Source: Streptococcus saliviloxodontae (GTDB lineage: Bacteria > Bacillota > Bacilli > Lactobacillales > Streptococcaceae). Taken from it: DNA of 37,322 nucleotides. The notes beneath the pieces are model-generated. The model was given only the letters and a program-made list of their open reading frames with translations. It searched no databases and was not told the origin of the DNA. Below are positions 1-7,881 of the stretch, one piece after another (within the stretch, counting starts at the first letter, position 1; the number at the start of each line of letters is the position of its first letter). The translations under genes were made by a program, and so were the position numbers. The stretch lies in assembly GCF_016908655.1 (NCBI RefSeq), contig NZ_JAFBEI010000025.1, positions 1-37,322 of the forward strand, written 5' to 3'.

Positions 1-95
1 GATACACCTGTTCCCATGCCGAACACAGAAGTTAAGACCTAGAACGCCTGATGTAGTTGGGGGTTGCCCCCTGTTAGATATGGAAGTCGCTTAGC
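1..95 (+). rRNA. rrf: 5S ribosomal RNA, 3' part (5' end outside window)
   Basis: The first 95 bases carry the conserved 5S core (CCATGCCGAACACAGAAGTT at about 15-34) and end in the helix strand GTCGCTTAGC that would pair with the missing 5' end. About 20 bases of the 5' end lie outside the window. It is followed after 5 bases by tRNA-Asn, a usual end of a streptococcal rRNA operon. The exact 3' end is estimated. Confidence 0.95.
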
Positions 96-100
96 TATAA

Positions 101-174
101 TCCGCCATAGCTCAGTTGGTAGTAGCGCATGACTGTTAATCATGATGTCGTAGGTTCGAGTCCTACTGGCGGAG
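101..174 (+). tRNA. tRNA-Asn (anticodon GTT)
   Basis: A 74-base cloverleaf. The acceptor stem TCCGCCA (101-107) pairs with TGGCGGA (167-173), and G174 is the discriminator base. The anticodon loop CTGTTAA (133-139) places GTT at 135-137. The T loop TTCGAGT is present. No CCA is encoded. It lies directly after the 5S gene, so it is probably the last gene of the rRNA operon transcript. Confidence 0.97.
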
Positions 175-179
175 TAATA

Positions 180-214
180 AAAAAGTAGGGAATCTGTTAG
201 ATCTCTACTTTTTT
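180..214 (+). terminator. Terminator of the rRNA-tRNA operon
   Basis: AAAAAAGTAG pairs with CTACTTTTTT around a loop that can itself pair (ATCT with AGAT). The T-rich right arm gives the U tract. It sits 5 bases after tRNA-Asn. Confidence 0.85.
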
Positions 215-323
215 GTATAATTTCAGACTATTGTAGCATTGGATAAAATGGTTTGGGAGAAGGGTTATGAATTCTAAAATTCGAAAACAGTATTCTCACC
301 ATATTGAACTATAATTTAGTCAT

Positions 324-350
324 AACCACCCGTGAAAACGGGTGGTTTTT
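324..350. repeat. GC-rich hairpin at the end of the IS200-type relic
   Basis: AACCACCCGT pairs perfectly with ACGGGTGGTT around a GAAA loop, followed by a T run. It abuts the last codon of the degenerate IS200-type transposase, the place where IS200/IS605 elements carry their end hairpin. It may also act as a terminator on the + strand. The assignment to the IS end is inferred from position. Confidence 0.6.
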
Positions 351-497
351 ATCGTATTCTAAAGCCTTCATCTGAAAATGGATCTTCATATTCTTTGACA
401 CTCAAGAATCAAGAGCAATGTCATCTCTCTCCTGGTCTCGTATGTATTTCGCAACAGTTTTTTCGTTCAGTTCGACCGTACTGACGTAATACCCTGA
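349..497 (-). pseudogene. IS200/IS605-family transposase TnpA, C-terminal remnant
   Basis: Read on the minus strand, this encodes a tail resembling streptococcal IS200-type TnpA: GYYVSTVELNEKTVAKYIRD, then a region ending in VKEYEDPFSDEGFR and a stop. The two parts are in different frames: a TGA interrupts the first after ALDS and one missing base restores the second, so the gene is dead. The N-terminal part with the catalytic tyrosine and HUH motif is absent. At its upstream edge (about 494-497) it joins an ISL3-type relic with no recognisable boundary sequence. Family assignment rests on recalled similarity. Confidence 0.7.
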
Positions 498-905
498 TCA
501 GCTTGTTGGTACCTCCAGTTTAGCGTTAGAATAAGGCAGGTTAAGAGCATAGGGAAGCTTCGGCAATGGGGGCAATCCTGACAGAGCAACGCTTTGAAAT
601 GTAATCTTTGTATTTGAGAAAGTTTTTGAAGACAGTTGAGAATTTCTGATTGACATTGTTTAAAATGAGTTCAATCAAAGAAATTCATAATGGCAATTGT
701 CTTAATCATCATAGATTGCCTCAAGTGCTAGGCGATTCGACGTCTATTAAGAATAATTTCAGCGCATGGAGAAGTCTGCTTGATGATGGGAATGTAGCTG
801 CCAATATATCCCACTGTGACAACTTTAACCTGTTCCTGAACATTTCTGAGATATTTGTGGAAGTAGTTTCTGATGATTGTTTGGGGTTATTTTTAAGGAT
901 GGTGA
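495..905 (-). pseudogene. ISL3-family transposase remnant (IS1193/IS1167-like)
   Basis: On the minus strand, fragments in several frames resemble an ISL3 transposase in the correct order. NYFHKYLRNVQEQVKVVTV and SYIPIIKQTSPCAEIILN come from the middle of the protein (about 740-900). KFSTVFKNFLKYKDYI (about 590-650) and LPYSNAKLE (about 515-545) come from the C-terminal third. Frameshifts and stops separate them, so no product can be made. The sequence ends abruptly at the IS200-type relic. An open frame on the + strand at 650-982 is antisense to this relic and is not considered a gene. Recognition rests on remembered family sequence. Confidence 0.7.
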
Positions 906-922
906 TAATCTTTTTAATATTG

Positions 923-966
923 AATAAAGAACCCGTCTTCTATATATTACAGAAGACGGATTCTTT
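923..966 (-). terminator. Terminator of the aspartate kinase gene
   Basis: On the minus strand AGAATCCGTCTTCT pairs with AGAAGACGGGTTCT around ATATATTAC-type loop bases, followed by TTTATT. It begins about 27 bases after the aspartate kinase stop. Confidence 0.75.
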
Positions 967-992
967 AAGTGAATTTATTTAAAAAGGAACTA

Positions 993-2351
993 TTATTTAT
1001 CAGGGGAGAAAAAGGCTTGATAGAGTGATTTAACTGCTTCTTTCTCTTGTTCTGTTTTAATGACGAACATGACTGATACTTCACTAGATCCTTGAGAAAT
1101 CATTTCTAGATTAATATGATTGTCGGATAAGGCTTTAGTCGCAGTTGCTGTAACACCAATATGGTCTTTCATATTTTCTCCAACTATCATAATAATAGAG
1201 AGGTTATGTTCAATTTCAACTTCATCAACACCAAGTTCTCGTGTGAGGTAAGACAGAATTTCTTGTTCTTTTATAGGTGTCAGTTCTCTTTCTCTAACAA
1301 TAATTGAAAGATCATCGATACCTGAAGGCATGTGCTCCCAACGAATGTTGAGATCTTCTAAAATTTGTAAAACTTTTCGTCCAAAACCAACTTCGCGATT
1401 CATCAAATATTTCGACATATTGATAGAAGCAAAGTTATCATCGGCAGCAATACCAACAACTGGGACAGATGCTCCACTGTGTTCTAGGGAAATGCGTGTT
1501 CCTGGGTGATCAGGATTATTAGTATTTTTAATGACTAGAGGGATTTTCCCACGATAGGCTGGAATTAGTGCTTCATCATGAAGTACTGAAAATCCAGCAT
1601 AAGCCAATTCACGCATCTCTTTGTAAGTTAATTCTTCAATTGAATGTGGGTTTTCAACGACACCTGGATGAGCAGCAAAAATACCATTAACATCGGTAAA
1701 GTTTTCATATAGATCTGCTTTGACACCGGCTGCAACAATTGAACCTGAAATGTCAGAACCTCCACGAGAGAATGTGCAGATTTGTCCTTCAGTTGTAACA
1801 CCGAAGAAACCAGGAATAACTAAAACATCATCACTGTGACGAAGTTTTTCTAGTTTGTCATAGCTTGAAGGGAGAATGCGTGCATTTCCAGGTTCGCTAC
1901 TAACAATGATACCAGCGTCTTTTGGATGAACATAACGAGCAGAAATACCATTTTTACGGAAATACTCAGCAATTAGCTTGGCATTGTTATCTTCACCAGC
2001 AGCAAGGAATGAATCATATAAGAAATCATTATCCTTAATGGGTAATTGGGCAAGTGACTTGATGGCTTCAGCAATATCGTCAATAATATTAGATGTTAGC
2101 TGAAGTTCATCTACCATATCTTGATAGCGATTAATAATCCAGTCTTGATCTGCAGTGACATCGTCACCGTTAGTATAGCTTTTATAGTATTTGATGAGGG
2201 CATCAGTTACTTTAGTGTCTTCAGCATTTCGTTTTCCCGGTGCAGAGACAACAACAAAACGTCTTTCTTGATCAGATTTAACGATATTAAGTACTTTTTT
2301 TAATTGAGTAGCAGAAGCTAAGGAGCTCCCACCAAATTTAATAACTTTCAT
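993..2351 (-). CDS. lysC: Aspartate kinase, monofunctional
   Basis: This enzyme phosphorylates L-aspartate to 4-aspartyl phosphate, the first step toward lysine, threonine and methionine. The 452 residues begin with the kinase motif VIKFGGSS and contain FSRGGSDISGS near residue 200, both typical of the amino acid kinase fold. Two C-terminal ACT domains (about 300-452) should bind an inhibitory end product. The start is the ATG at 2351: GGAG lies 6 bases upstream. An in-frame TTG 12 bases earlier overlaps that Shine-Dalgarno sequence and is rejected. The gene stands alone, divergent from the HAD gene, with its own terminator. Which amino acid inhibits it cannot be told from sequence, so the symbol is by family only. 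Confidence 0.93.
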   Translation of the reverse strand: MKVIKFGGSSLASATQLKKVLNIVKSDQERRFVVVSAPGKRNAEDTKVTDALIKYYKSYTNGDDVTADQDWIINRYQDMVDELQLTSNIIDDIAEAIKSLAQLPIKDNDFLYDSFLAAGEDNNAKLIAEYFRKNGISARYVHPKDAGIIVSSEPGNARILPSSYDKLEKLRHSDDVLVIPGFFGVTTEGQICTFSRGGSDISGSIVAAGVKADLYENFTDVNGIFAAHPGVVENPHSIEELTYKEMRELAYAGFSVLHDEALIPAYRGKIPLVIKNTNNPDHPGTRISLEHSGASVPVVGIAADDNFASINMSKYLMNREVGFGRKVLQILEDLNIRWEHMPSGIDDLSIIVRERELTPIKEQEILSYLTRELGVDEVEIEHNLSIIMIVGENMKDHIGVTATATKALSDNHINLEMISQGSSEVSVMFVIKTEQEKEAVKSLYQAFFSPDK

Positions 2352-2380
2352 TTTTTTCTCCAAAATTATATGATATGTAA

Positions 2381-2386
2381 ATTATA
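2381..2386 (-). promoter_or_regulatory. Probable -10 box for aspartate kinase
   Basis: TATAAT on the minus strand, 30 bases upstream of the start codon. No good -35 was found at 16-18 bases. No lysine riboswitch core is visible in the 147-base gap. Confidence 0.5.
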
Positions 2387-2445
2387 TCAAAATTCAGACA
2401 ATTCGTCATTAACTTTATGATATTTACAATCAATGATGTATATTG

Positions 2446-2473
2446 TTGATTTTTTTCTAGAAATTATTATAAA
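2446..2473 (+). promoter_or_regulatory. Probable promoter of the HAD phosphatase gene
   Basis: TTGATT (2446-2451), a 16-base spacer and TATAAA (2468-2473), 26 bases before the start codon. Confidence 0.5.
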
Positions 2474-2498
2474 ATATAGGGTGAGGTGGGCATGACAT

Positions 2499-3146
2499 AT
2501 GACATTAAAAGGGATTATTTTTGATATGGACGGTGTCTTATTTGATACTGAAAAATTTTATTATGATCGGAGAGAAACTTTCTTAAATGAAAGGGGAATT
2601 TCGATTGATCATTTACCTCCATCATTTTTTATTGGAGGCAATATGAAGCAAGTATGGCAAAATATACTAAAAGAAGATTACGATAAGTGGGATGTCGAAA
2701 CACTACAGAAAGACTATAATCAGTACAAACAAGATCATCCGTTACCTTATTGTGATTTGATTTTTCCAGATACTAGAGATATGCTTAGTGCTTGTCAACA
2801 ATCAGGTCTTAAGATAGGGATTGCATCTAGTTCTACAAAAAAAGATATTTTAAAAGCATTACGAGATAATGATCTAGAAGGATATTTTCAAGTCATTTTA
2901 TCGGGAGAAGAATTTCCAGAAAGTAAACCGAATCCAGCAATTTATTTAGAAGCATCTCGTAGATTGATGCTTGATAAAGGTGATCTCGTTATTGTTGAGG
3001 ATAGTGAAAAGGGTATTCAAGCAGGTGTATCAGCTGGTATTGAGGTTTTTGGAGTTCGTGATGAGCGTTTTGGTATGAATCAAGAAAAAGCTAGCAAACT
3101 CTTTTCTAATTTGACAGAGATAAAAACTTATTTAGCTTTAGATTAG
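2499..3146 (+). CDS. HAD-superfamily phosphatase (beta-phosphoglucomutase-like subgroup)
   Basis: A 215-residue cytosolic HAD hydrolase. Motif I is FDMDGVLFDTE with the nucleophile D9 and acid/base D11. Motif II is IASSS at 108-112, motif III the lysine K143 in SKPNP, and motif IV IVEDSEKG with E167-D168. The helical cap between motifs I and II (about 16-85) is the type found in phosphoglucomutase and phosphoglycolate phosphatase relatives. The substrate cannot be told from sequence. The chosen ATG follows a GAGGTGGG Shine-Dalgarno sequence. A second ATG at 2492 is in another frame. The gene is monocistronic, with its own promoter and a terminator at 3181. Confidence 0.9.
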   Translation: MTLKGIIFDMDGVLFDTEKFYYDRRETFLNERGISIDHLPPSFFIGGNMKQVWQNILKEDYDKWDVETLQKDYNQYKQDHPLPYCDLIFPDTRDMLSACQQSGLKIGIASSSTKKDILKALRDNDLEGYFQVILSGEEFPESKPNPAIYLEASRRLMLDKGDLVIVEDSEKGIQAGVSAGIEVFGVRDERFGMNQEKASKLFSNLTEIKTYLALD

Positions 3147-3180
3147 TTTTTTTATCAAATAATAAGAAATATAAAATTAA

Positions 3181-3215
3181 AAAATTCTAACATTTATTGT
3201 TGAGAATTTTTTTTT
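3181..3215 (+). terminator. Terminator between the HAD gene and the fab cluster
   Basis: AAAATTCT pairs with AGAATTTT, extended by ACA/TGT, followed by at least 8 T. It insulates the fab cluster from upstream transcription. Confidence 0.85.
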
Positions 3216-3241
3216 ATTGTGTTAGACTGATAAGGTATTAT

Positions 3242-3258
3242 AGTTTGAATATCAAATT
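3242..3258 (+). promoter_or_regulatory. FabT operator-like palindrome upstream of fabM
   Basis: AGTTTGAATATCAAATT matches the recalled FabT consensus ANTTTGATTATCAAATT at all but one defined position. It starts within two bases of a possible -10 (TATTAT, 3236-3241), a position suited to repression. The fabM start lies 38 bases downstream. Confidence 0.75.
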
Positions 3259-3296
3259 ATTGAAATGTAAAATTATAGCTGACTGGGGGTTCGAAA

Positions 3297-4088
3297 ATGA
3301 CTTTCGAAACGATTAAATATAGTGTTGCTGATGATGTCGCTACTTTGACATTAAATCGTCCAGATGTATCCAATGGATTTAATATTCCGATGTCACAAGA
3401 GATTTTAGAAGCATTAGCTTTGGCTGAGAGAGATGAAGCTGTTAAGATTCTTCTTATCAATGCTGAAGGATCTGTCTTTTCTGTTGGAGGAGATTTGGTT
3501 GAAATGCAGCGTGCTGTGGATGCTGATGATGTCCAATCATTGGTACTTATTGCAGAACTTGTGAACAAGATTTCTTTTGCAATGAAGAAATTACCTAAGC
3601 CGGTTATTATGAGTGTTGATGGTGCGGTAGCAGGTGCAGCAGCTAATATGGCAGTAGCGGCAGACTTTGTTGTTGCTAGTGATAAAACAAAATTTATTCA
3701 AGCCTTTGTTGGTGTGGGGCTAGCACCTGATGCGGGTGGTATTTTCTTGATGTCAAGGGCAGTTGGTGTGACAAGAGCAACTCAGCTTGCAATGACAGGG
3801 GAAGGATTAACTGCTGAAAAAGCCTTGGATTATGGAATTGTGTACCGACTTTGTGAGTCAGAGAAGTTGGAACGTACAACTAGTCAATTGATTAAACGCC
3901 TTTTGAGAGGTTCCATTAATTCTTATCGAGCTATTAAAGCAATGGTCTGGGAATCGTCGTTTGCTGGTTGGGAAGATTATACGAAGTTAGAGTTGGAATT
4001 ACAAGAAGAGCTTGCATTTAAGGAAGACTTCAAAGAAGGAGTACGTGCTTTTTCAGAACGTCGTCGTCCGAAATTTACTGGGAAGTAA
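3297..4088 (+). CDS. fabM: Trans-2-decenoyl-ACP isomerase FabM
   Basis: FabM belongs to the crotonase superfamily. It isomerises trans-2- to cis-3-decenoyl-ACP, so it creates the double bond for unsaturated fatty acids in streptococci. The 263 residues show the crotonase core: a first strand with ATLTLNRPD, the oxyanion-hole region SVGGDLVEM (about 61-69), and [16 protein letters not shown] (about 109-124). Length and position as first gene of the cluster fit FabM rather than a beta-oxidation hydratase, which streptococci lack. The ATG follows a GGGGG-containing ribosome site. It is separated from fabT by 83 bases containing a second promoter, so it may be transcribed partly on its own. Confidence 0.92.
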   Translation: MTFETIKYSVADDVATLTLNRPDVSNGFNIPMSQEILEALALAERDEAVKILLINAEGSVFSVGGDLVEMQRAVDADDVQSLVLIAELVNKISFAMKKLPKPVIMSVDGAVAGAAANMAVAADFVVASDKTKFIQAFVGVGLAPDAGGIFLMSRAVGVTRATQLAMTGEGLTAEKALDYGIVYRLCESEKLERTTSQLIKRLLRGSINSYRAIKAMVWESSFAGWEDYTKLELELQEELAFKEDFKEGVRAFSERRRPKFTGK

Positions 4089-4108
4089 GTTTTTCATTAA
4101 ATTTTTAC

Positions 4109-4151
4109 TTGCATAAATTTTTGATGTTTGATATAATTTGACTGTCAAAGT
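4109..4151 (+). promoter_or_regulatory. fabT promoter with overlapping FabT operator
   Basis: TTGCAT (4109-4114), 17 bases, TATAAT (4132-4137). The palindrome TTTGACTGTCAAA (4137-4149) begins on the last base of the -10 and covers the expected transcription start. It keeps the TTTGA and TCAAA half-sites of the FabT consensus. This predicts negative autoregulation of fabT. Confidence 0.75.
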
Positions 4152-4171
4152 TTATTGAAAGGAGTGTCAAT

Positions 4172-4606
4172 TTGGAAGATTCACAAGTTAATGATTATTT
4201 AGTTGATATCTTCAATAATGTTTTGATTATTGAAGAAAACAGTTTAAAAGTTAGTCGCTTTAGCGATGTATCAATTAAAGAAATGCATACTATTGATGAG
4301 ATTGGTAAAAGTCCAAATATAACACCTAGCGAGGTTGCTAAAGCTCTTATGGTGACATTAGGTACCGTAACGACTAGCCTGAATAAACTTGAACAAAAAG
4401 GTTATATTATTCGAACGCGATCGAATATTGACCGTCGTGTTGTCCATCTTTCTCTAACACAAAAAGGAAGATTGGTTTATCGTCTTCATCAACGTTTTCA
4501 TAAATCAATGGTTGAACGTATCATTGAAGGATTCGATGAAGATGAGGCGCGCGTTATGAAAAAGGGACTTGTTAACTTACATACTTTTCTTGAGGAGTTA
4601 AAATAA
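4172..4606 (+). CDS. fabT: MarR-family fatty acid synthesis repressor FabT
   Basis: FabT represses fatty acid synthesis genes when bound to long-chain acyl-ACP (family knowledge). The 144 residues carry a MarR winged helix: helix-turn-helix about 50-75 ([20 protein letters not shown]) and a wing with [17 protein letters not shown] (about 82-98). The start is TTG, placed 7 bases after AAAGGAG; no ATG would give the full N-terminus. The stop overlaps the fabH start by one base (TAATG), so the two are translationally linked. Operator-like sites before fabM, fabT itself and fabK indicate the targets. Confidence 0.94.
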   Translation: MEDSQVNDYLVDIFNNVLIIEENSLKVSRFSDVSIKEMHTIDEIGKSPNITPSEVAKALMVTLGTVTTSLNKLEQKGYIIRTRSNIDRRVVHLSLTQKGRLVYRLHQRFHKSMVERIIEGFDEDEARVMKKGLVNLHTFLEELK

Positions 4607-5568
4607 TGGTTTATGCAAAAATTAGCCAGGTTGCACATTATGCTCCAGAACAGGTCGTAACAAACAATGATCTTGCTCAAATTATGGACACAAGTGATGA
4701 GTGGATTTCCAGTCGTACTGGAATTCGCCAGCGACATATTTCTGAGAATGAGAATACAAGTGATCTTGCAACAAAAGTAGCAGAATCTTTAATTCAAAAG
4801 GCTGGTATATCAGCGGAAGAGTTAGATTTTGTAATTGTAGCAACGATTTCACCTGATTCTTATATGCCTTCAACTGCAGCTCGTGTGCAGGGAAATATTG
4901 GAGCTAGCCATGCTTTTGCCTATGATGTGACTGCAGCATGCAGTGGTTTTGTTTTTGCCTTAGCTACAGCTGAGAAGTTTATTCTCTCAGGCTCTTACAA
5001 AAAGGGTATTGTTATAGGAGCAGAGGTGCTTTCAAAGACTCTTGATTGGTCTGATCGTAGTACAGCTGTCTTATTCGGTGATGGAGCAGGTGGTGTTTTA
5101 CTTGAAACAAGTGAGGAGCCTCATTTTTTAGCAGAATCACTCAATACAGATGGTAGCAAAGGTGGACTTGAGTCTGGTAAGACGCGTGTAAAATCGCCAT
5201 TCTCAGATGATAACGAAGAAGTAAATCCATTTTTACAGATGGATGGACGTTCGATTTTTGATTTTACCATCAGAACGGTTGCCAATAGTATTAAGGCTAT
5301 TTTGGAGGAGGTTGAAGAACCTGACTACTTCTTGTTACATCAGGCGAATATCCGTATCTTAGATAAAATGGCTAAAAAAATCAATGTTGATAGAGAAAAA
5401 TTTATAGCAAACATGATGCATTTTGGAAATACCAGTGCAGCAAGTATTCCAATTCTCTTATCAGAATCTGTTGATAAGGGAATTATCAAATTAGATGGTA
5501 GCCAAACGATTCTTCTATCAGGTTTTGGTGGAGGTTTGACTTGGGGCACTCTAATTGTTAAAATCTAG
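4606..5568 (+). CDS. fabH: Beta-ketoacyl-ACP synthase III
   Basis: FabH condenses an acyl-CoA primer with malonyl-ACP to start fatty acid chains, and so influences the straight versus branched chain pattern. The 320 residues contain the Cys-His-Asn triad: C112 in TAACSGF, H245 in LLHQANIRI and N275 in HFGNTSAAS. The C-terminal GFGGGLTWG loop is also present. Its ATG overlaps the fabT stop by one base. A 63-base gap before acpP contains no clear terminator. Confidence 0.97.
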   Translation: MVYAKISQVAHYAPEQVVTNNDLAQIMDTSDEWISSRTGIRQRHISENENTSDLATKVAESLIQKAGISAEELDFVIVATISPDSYMPSTAARVQGNIGASHAFAYDVTAACSGFVFALATAEKFILSGSYKKGIVIGAEVLSKTLDWSDRSTAVLFGDGAGGVLLETSEEPHFLAESLNTDGSKGGLESGKTRVKSPFSDDNEEVNPFLQMDGRSIFDFTIRTVANSIKAILEEVEEPDYFLLHQANIRILDKMAKKINVDREKFIANMMHFGNTSAASIPILLSESVDKGIIKLDGSQTILLSGFGGGLTWGTLIVKI

Positions 5569-5631
5569 TTATACACTGTGCATTAGCACTTTTATAAAAA
5601 TTTATTTATATATTTTAAGGAGACATTAATC

Positions 5632-5856
5632 ATGGCAGTATTTGAAAAAGTACAAGACATCATCGTTGAAGAACTCGGTAAAGAAGCAGAAGAAGTAAAA
5701 TTGGAAACTACTTTCGATGAGCTTGATGCAGATTCATTGGATGTATTCCAAGTAATTTCAGAAATCGAAGATGAATTTGATATTCAAATTGAAACTGAAG
5801 AAGGACTTAATACTGTAGGCGATCTTGTTGCTTACGTTGAAGAAAAAACAAAATAA
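5632..5856 (+). CDS. acpP: Acyl carrier protein
   Basis: A 74-residue acidic four-helix protein that carries growing acyl chains on 4'-phosphopantetheine. The attachment serine is S35 in [16 protein letters not shown] lies upstream of the ATG. ACP is needed in molar excess over the enzymes. The hairpin directly after this gene (5866-5904) and the next promoter region would allow a short abundant transcript ending here. Acyl-ACP is also the expected FabT corepressor. Confidence 0.96.
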   Translation: MAVFEKVQDIIVEELGKEAEEVKLETTFDELDADSLDVFQVISEIEDEFDIQIETEEGLNTVGDLVAYVEEKTK

Positions 5857-5865
5857 TTGTGACAT

Positions 5866-5904
5866 AGAGAGTATTCGTTGGGAATATTCTCTCTTGTTTA
5901 TTTT
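5866..5904 (+). terminator. Terminator or attenuator after acpP
   Basis: AGAGAGTATTC pairs with GAATA and CTCTCT around GTTGG with a two-base bulge, followed by TTGTTTATTTT. It separates fabT-fabH-acpP from fabK onward. Confidence 0.65.
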
Positions 5905-5907
5905 GGT

Positions 5908-5925
5908 AGTTTGAATTTCAAATTA
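5908..5925 (+). promoter_or_regulatory. FabT operator-like palindrome upstream of fabK
   Basis: AGTTTGAATTTCAAATTA is nearly identical to the fabM site. It sits between the acpP terminator and fabK, 50 bases before the fabK start. The core promoter here was not assigned: no convincing -35/-10 pair was found. Confidence 0.78.
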
Positions 5926-5974
5926 CTTGTCAGATTGATAGTGTCACTTAACAAAATAGAAGAAGGTTTTTGAA

Positions 5975-6931
5975 ATGAAATCGAGAATTACAGAACTTTT
6001 AGGTATCAAATATCCTATTTTCCAAGGTGGTATGGCTTGGGTTGCTGATGGTGATTTGGCTGGTGCAGTGTCTAATGCAGGTGGTCTTGGAATCATCGGT
6101 GGTGGGAACGCACCTAAAGAAGTTGTTAAAGCAAACATCGATAAGGTGAAATCAATCACCGATAAACCATTTGGTGTTAATATCATGCTCTTGTCTCCAT
6201 TTGCAGATGATATTGTTGATCTTGTCATCGAAGAAGGTGTCAAGGTGGTTACCACTGGTGCAGGAAATCCAGGTAAATACATGGAGCGTTTCCACGAAGC
6301 AGGTATTACCGTTATTCCAGTAGTGCCATCAGTTGCCCTTGCTAAACGTATGGAAAAACTTGGAGCGGATGCCGTTATTGCTGAAGGTATGGAAGCTGGT
6401 GGTCACATTGGTAAATTAACAACAATGACTCTTGTCCGTCAAGTAGTTGATGCAGTTGATATTCCAGTTATTGGAGCAGGTGGTGTTGCTGATGGTCGTG
6501 GTGCCGCGGCAGTATTTATGTTGGGTGCAGAGGCTGTTCAAGTCGGAACACGATTTGTTGTTGCTAAAGAATCAAATGCCCACCAAAATTTTAAAGATAA
6601 AATTTTGAAAGCTAAGGATATCGATACCGTTGTATCTGCATCAGTAGTGGGACATCCTGTTCGTGCTATTAAAAACAAATTGGCAACTGCTTATAATCAG
6701 GCAGAAAAAGATTTCTTGGCTGGTAAGAAAACAGCTGAAGAAATTGAAGAATTAGGTGCTGGTGCTCTTCGTAATGCCGTAGTGGATGGTGATGTTGTTA
6801 ATGGTTCTGTTATGGCAGGTCAGATTGCAGGTCTTGTTCGTAAAGAAGAAACGTGTCAAGAAATTCTTGAAGACCTTTATAATGGTGCTAAGGCAGTTAT
6901 TCTTGAAGAAGCAAAGCGTTGGGCTGACTAA
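5975..6931 (+). CDS. fabK: Enoyl-ACP reductase II, FMN-dependent
   Basis: FabK performs the last reduction of each elongation cycle using NAD(P)H and FMN, replacing FabI and making the cell naturally insensitive to triclosan. The 318 residues form a TIM-barrel of the nitronate monooxygenase/IMP dehydrogenase-like type: GGMAWVADGDLA near 18-29, GGGNA at 42-46, the catalytic histidine H144 in EAGGHIGK, and the phosphate-binding GAGGVADGRG at about 173-182. The ATG follows AGAAGG. It heads the second transcriptional block, behind a FabT-type operator. Confidence 0.96.
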   Translation: MKSRITELLGIKYPIFQGGMAWVADGDLAGAVSNAGGLGIIGGGNAPKEVVKANIDKVKSITDKPFGVNIMLLSPFADDIVDLVIEEGVKVVTTGAGNPGKYMERFHEAGITVIPVVPSVALAKRMEKLGADAVIAEGMEAGGHIGKLTTMTLVRQVVDAVDIPVIGAGGVADGRGAAAVFMLGAEAVQVGTRFVVAKESNAHQNFKDKILKAKDIDTVVSASVVGHPVRAIKNKLATAYNQAEKDFLAGKKTAEEIEELGAGALRNAVVDGDVVNGSVMAGQIAGLVRKEETCQEILEDLYNGAKAVILEEAKRWAD

Positions 6932-6952
6932 ACTAAAAAGTAGAGGATTGAC

Positions 6953-7873
6953 ATGACAAAACGAGCATTCTTATTTGCTGGTCAAGGCGCTCAGAAATTG
7001 GGTATGGCTAGTGATTTGGTTGAACAGTATCCGATTGTTAAAGAGACATTCGATACCGCTAGTGCTATATTAGGTTATGATTTACGTGATTTGATTGATC
7101 ATGATGACGAAAAACTCAATCAGACACGTTATACACAACCTGCTATTTTGACAACATCTGTTGCTATCTATCGTCTCTTAGTAGAGAATGGTGTAACCCC
7201 TGATATTGTTGCAGGTTTGTCACTGGGAGAATATTCTGCTCTTGTTGCTGCGGGTGCTCTTTCTTTTGAAGATGCTGTGGCTTTAGTTGCAAAACGTGGC
7301 GAATTTATGGAAACAGCTGCTCCTGCAGGTAGTGGGAAGATGGTTGCTGTCATGAATACAGAGGCTAGTTTGATTGAGGACATTTGTCAAAAAGCCTCTA
7401 TTAAGGGAGTTGTTACGCCTGCGAATTATAATACGCCTGGGCAAATTGTTATTGGTGGAGAAGTGGATGCTGTTAATGAAGCTGTTGAGTTACTCAAAGA
7501 AGCGGGCGTTAAACGCTTAATTCCTCTCAACGTTTCAGGACCATTTCATACAGCTTTATTGCGTTCAGCCAGTGAGAAATTAGCAGTTGAACTTGAAAAA
7601 GTAAACGTTGATGATTTTCAGATACCACTTGTCGGTAATACAGAGGCTAAGATCATGCAGCATTCTGAGATTAAGTCTCTTCTTGCTCGTCAGGTAATGG
7701 AGCCAGTTCGCTTCTACGATTCGATTGAAGTGATTAAAGAATTTGGCATTGATGAAGTGATTGAGGTGGGTCCTGGTAAAGTGTTAGCAGGATTCTTGAA
7801 GAAGATTGATAAGACAATTCCAGTTGCTTCTATTGATAATCAAGCTAGTCTTGAAGAATTTCTTGGAGAATAA
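6953..7873 (+). CDS. fabD: Malonyl-CoA:ACP transacylase
   Basis: FabD moves malonyl from CoA to ACP and so supplies the extender unit to FabH and FabF. The 306 residues show the N-terminal FAGQGAQ with Q11, the nucleophile S90 in GLSLGEYSAL, the substrate-binding arginine R115, and the catalytic H199 in SGPFHTALL. It lies 21 bases after fabK and 8 bases before fabG, with AGAGGA before its ATG. No separate promoter is apparent. Confidence 0.97.
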   Translation: MTKRAFLFAGQGAQKLGMASDLVEQYPIVKETFDTASAILGYDLRDLIDHDDEKLNQTRYTQPAILTTSVAIYRLLVENGVTPDIVAGLSLGEYSALVAAGALSFEDAVALVAKRGEFMETAAPAGSGKMVAVMNTEASLIEDICQKASIKGVVTPANYNTPGQIVIGGEVDAVNEAVELLKEAGVKRLIPLNVSGPFHTALLRSASEKLAVELEKVNVDDFQIPLVGNTEAKIMQHSEIKSLLARQVMEPVRFYDSIEVIKEFGIDEVIEVGPGKVLAGFLKKIDKTIPVASIDNQASLEEFLGE

Positions 7874-7881
7874 GGAAAACT

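Noticed and set aside
650-982. 110-residue open frame on the + strand
   Set aside because: It is antisense to the degenerate ISL3-type transposase, has no ribosome site and no recognisable protein pattern.
2364-2498. Possible lysine riboswitch upstream of aspartate kinase
   Set aside because: The gap is AT-rich, only 147 bases long, and shows none of the multi-helix core; only a -10 box could be supported.
6953-7873. Possible polyketide or phage-type acyltransferase
   Set aside because: All catalytic residues and the neighbours fit housekeeping FabD; nothing suggests a secondary-metabolite cluster.
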